Below, one piece after another: positions 61,167 to 64,000 of a stretch of DNA of 64,000 nucleotides. This DNA comes from Pyxicephalus adspersus (taxonomy: Eukaryota > Chordata > Amphibia > Anura > Pyxicephalidae), in contig NC_092859.1 in NCBI RefSeq assembly GCF_032062135.1, positions 92,407,201 to 92,471,200 on the forward strand, in the 5' to 3' direction. Below the pieces are notes generated by a model. That model saw only the letters and a program-made list of their open reading frames with translations. It did not search any database and had not been told where the DNA came from. Numbering within the stretch: position 1 is the stretch's first letter; every line of letters begins with the position of its first letter. The position numbers were made by a program, and so were the translations under genes.

Positions 61167-61257
61167 TATAGTCCTGAATTATTTCAAACTAAGTTACATT
61201 ACAATGAATGATTGTTGAGGTGTCTAAGATTCCCCCAAATAGCCTTATTTATATATA

Positions 61258-61327
61258 ATAATTATATTATTATTATTATTATTATTAATAATAATAATAA
61301 TAATAATCATAATAATTATTATTAATA
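61258..61327. repeat. (ATT)n / (AAT)n inverted microsatellite
   Basis: An attatt run turns into an aataat run, forming a perfect hairpin-capable simple repeat. Confidence 0.95.
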
Positions 61328-62449
61328 TTTGATTTTTATTTGGGGACATATGGGTATTATGTTTGCAGTGAAGATTCCCTTATACATGATTGTTTGCAAC
61401 TAACATGTAGCTTTAGCAATAGCTCAATTATGTTTTCTTATAAGAGCATATTAATACTAATTAAAGTTTACATATTTAGGTGTCACCAAAGAAATATAAA
61501 TGGTCTAAAGATGATTCTTAGGATGCTGCTGTGATATTCCTGTAATACTCAACATTGTCAATGTAGGTGAATGCAAAAACACTAGTAGCATTGTGGACAT
61601 CTTGACTTGGAAAAGTTGTGTATACAACTCCTGTTAAATGAATACAAAAATGTATACTGTTACTGTTTAGTTAACTACTCTCTAATCTTCTAAAGAAAGA
61701 ACCCTTTGTGCTCATAGGATGTGTTATATTTAGGCAGCGAGGCATCTAGCCATTCCCAGGCTTTTATACCATAACTATTAGTGTCACCGGTAAGCAAAAA
61801 AACACACAGGTTGCTCAGTAGCTAACATCTATTTTAATGTAGTTAGTCTTTAAGGTAGGCTCAAAAAAGTGTTAGAGTCTATATTCTATGTACAGAAAAG
61901 CATATATATATGGAACAGATTCAATTTTAAAAAAGATCTTATGCACTGATGTTTATGTGTATTTGCTAGTAGTTGTTGATAGTGATTCATCAACTAAAGT
62001 ATATTTATTACTATTTTGTATATATATACTATATATTTTTGTTACTTTTCCATTGAATAAGAAGTTTAGAACCCGTTTACTGATATCTGGGTCCCAATTT
62101 ATGAGATTTCTCTTCACTTCCTGTCCTTGCAATATCCATTTACCAGATAGAAAATGGGGGTAAACCTGCAATAGGAACATAGAAAAGTAAATTGTTGATG
62201 ACAGCAATCCCTTTTTAATCAATGTGTGTATGTGTTGTTGTTAGAGAATTTTTTTCTTCCCTCTGTCCTTATACTAGACAGAAAGTAAAGGGATTTATTC
62301 CTTGAGCCTTGTAAAAGTTCAAATATCTACTTTTTTCAAAGATAAAAATGTCTTGATAATTGATACAATTAAAGGGATAATTTGTAGATTCAAGATTTAT
62401 GGCCTTTTTGAGTAATGTATACACCACGTAGGCATAGGAGCAGATTTAT

Positions 62450-62615
62450 TGAAGCTCTCCATGAATAGAGAAGATAAACTATTATAGGTGAACCTGGGTG
62501 ATCCAGTAAATCTAGAATTGATCTGGGTCAGGACTGAAAACATTTACCATAGAGATTAGTACAGAAAACAATTCCAGGTTTGCTGGATTACTCTAGTCTT
62601 TGATAAATCAGATCC
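62450..62615. mobile_element. Palindromic MITE, diverged copy of 4358-4552
   Basis: Edges cagatttattgaagctctcc and tttgataaatcaga, with gaacctgggtgatccagtaa and aggtttgctggattactcta inside, correspond to the family at 4358-4552. Confidence 0.65.
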
Positions 62616-63103
62616 ATATACTGTTTAATCATACCTCTTAAGGCTCTTCAACTGTTGAATATAATCTGGCCATACTGATAGTACACATTGATTTAGCACC
62701 CCACTCACCTCATACTATTTTCTGGGTACCTATTACTGCCCTTAATGCAGAACAGATGCTCTGACTTTGCCACACCTCTGGTACAGTGAACAATTTTTCC
62801 AATCTGGGATTACAATTCTCTGGCAGATCTTGTCCTTTGGCGGACCATTTTGACGCCATGTACACTTAAGGAGTATCTTCTGCTAAAACTCTTTTGGGCA
62901 GTTTTCGATGAAGTTGGGAAGGTTTAGAACTTGTATCCTGTTTTTGCTGCTATATAAGACACCGTTAGAAAGATTTACCCTCACTTTCTGTCCTGTTGAC
63001 AATGTTTTACAGGAACACAATTGTTAATATGGAATAAAATTGTTTAGTCTGCAAATTTTATCATTTGATTCATCTATAAAAAATACCCTGAGTCGCTATT
63101 GAT

Positions 63104-63301
63104 CAGTGTTTCTCAACCTTTTTAACATGGGTAACCCTTGAAAAAAGTTTCAGGTGTTTGGGGAACCCCTGCTATAAGTACTATATCCGTAGCTCACAGT
63201 GTAATGTGTATAGTGTAAAGGTAAGTGAAAGAATGCCACTTACATTGTCCTTTCTCAAGTAACCACTAGCAACCCCTGGAGGAACCGCCGTTGAGAAACT
63301 G
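63104..63301. mobile_element. Short non-autonomous hAT element with target duplication
   Basis: Termini cagtgtttctcaacc and gttgagaaactg are inverse copies. The flanking octamers ctattgat and ctatagat agree at 7 of 8 positions, so this is the youngest-looking hAT insertion in the window. 198 bp, non-coding. Confidence 0.85.
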
Positions 63302-63891
63302 CTATAGATTATTAGCTTTTATTGTTTTTTTCCTATATTTTGTCAAATAATATAATAAACTAATTATGTGTCTGTTTTAGAGATTGAAAAATATATGAAA
63401 TGTTTTCCTTTTGATGTTGTTCTAATATAACAGTTAACATTTTATATATCATTGTATGTTCATTTTAAATGAAAGTAAAATATTTATAGGATGGCAGTTA
63501 ACACGTGTCGAAATCTACAGGATCTCATTTATTTAATTGCTAGAGAAACAGTAACAGCAATTCTGGATACACACCAGATATCACATTTTAATCACAGCTT
63601 GGACTTGATTGATACTGGCAGCTATTCTATATCAAGAATGATGGCAGATGCATTATGCCATCTGACACCCTCCTCAAAGACATGATAAGTAAGGTCACAA
63701 ATGGCTGGCTAGAGAGGCTGGGCTATTTGTTGCCAGGTGCTTTTATGCGTTCAAGTACTTTTAAAGGAAATTAGAACCACACATTCTTGATGGTAGTACA
63801 TGTACTCATGCTTGAAGTGTCTATATAATAAATGACAGTGAAATCAAAAATATACATCAGTACCACAATTAGACCCTAATAGCTTCCATAA

Positions 63892-63948
<57 letters not shown>
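63892..63948. repeat. (TA)n microsatellite
   Basis: About 28 TA units near the window end. Confidence 0.98.
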
Positions 63949-63949
<1 letters not shown>

Positions 63950-64000
63950 TGTCAAAAGCTCAATATGACTCACAGGTTTTCAGGAACCCTGTTATCTTAT

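Larger units (their letters stand above)
59140..62440. other. Intergenic DNA, no gene seen
   Basis: Contains a CT run at 59342-59360, a G run at 59575-59586, and simple repeats (listed separately). No supported gene. Confidence 0.45.

Noticed and set aside
1..64000. CRISPR arrays, bacterial operons, tRNA or rRNA genes
   Set aside because: None seen; the sequence is vertebrate nuclear DNA, and the tandem repeats are microsatellites or a two-copy 23-bp unit.

Overview
This is a vertebrate nuclear genomic window, most likely from a frog (anuran). Coding DNA is sparse and intron-split, splice sites follow GT-AG, and the rest is dense in inverted-repeat DNA transposons, L1-like LINE remnants and LTR-like sequence of kinds common in frog genomes. 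The anuran call rests on repeat character and gene order and is an inference. There are two assembly gaps (N runs at 10003-10025 and 19122-20012).

Three protein-coding genes can be supported, all in the left 30 kb. (1) A vasopressin/vasotocin receptor of V2 type, two exons on the + strand (8678-10505, 443 residues). (2) The 3' part of THAP5 on the - strand (15637-16282), with one apparent frameshift before its C-terminal coiled coil; its THAP-domain exons are not visible and may lie in the 891-base gap. (3) DNAJB9 (ERdj4), complete, on the + strand: non-coding first exon ending at 23759, coding exons 26023-26239 and 26920-27368, 3' UTR to about 29330. A GC-rich block at 3310-3620 with a minus-strand splice donor looks like the promoter and first exon of a leftward gene. 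Human gene order from memory (PNPLA8, THAP5, DNAJB9) makes PNPLA8 the best guess. A second GC-rich block at 22990-23760 is a head-to-head promoter for DNAJB9 and probably THAP5.

The layout is then: leftward promoter (3.3-3.6 kb), V2-type receptor (8.7-10.5), Tc1-like transposons (11.5-13.5), THAP5 end (15.6-16.3), repeats and gap (17-22.5), shared promoter (23-23.8), DNAJB9 (26-29.3). From 29.3 to 64 kb I see no cellular gene. That part holds a decayed, unclassified transposase-like gene (39.3-41.0 kb, minus), hAT-like, TA-target and palindromic elements, LTR-like blocks, an L1 ORF1-like remnant, a possible orphan zinc knuckle, microsatellites, and three hammerhead-ribozyme-like core motifs.

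The genes do not form a pathway. DNAJB9 is an ER stress co-chaperone, THAP5 a nuclear zinc-finger protein and the receptor a plasma-membrane GPCR for neurohypophysial nonapeptides. What links them is conserved neighbourhood.
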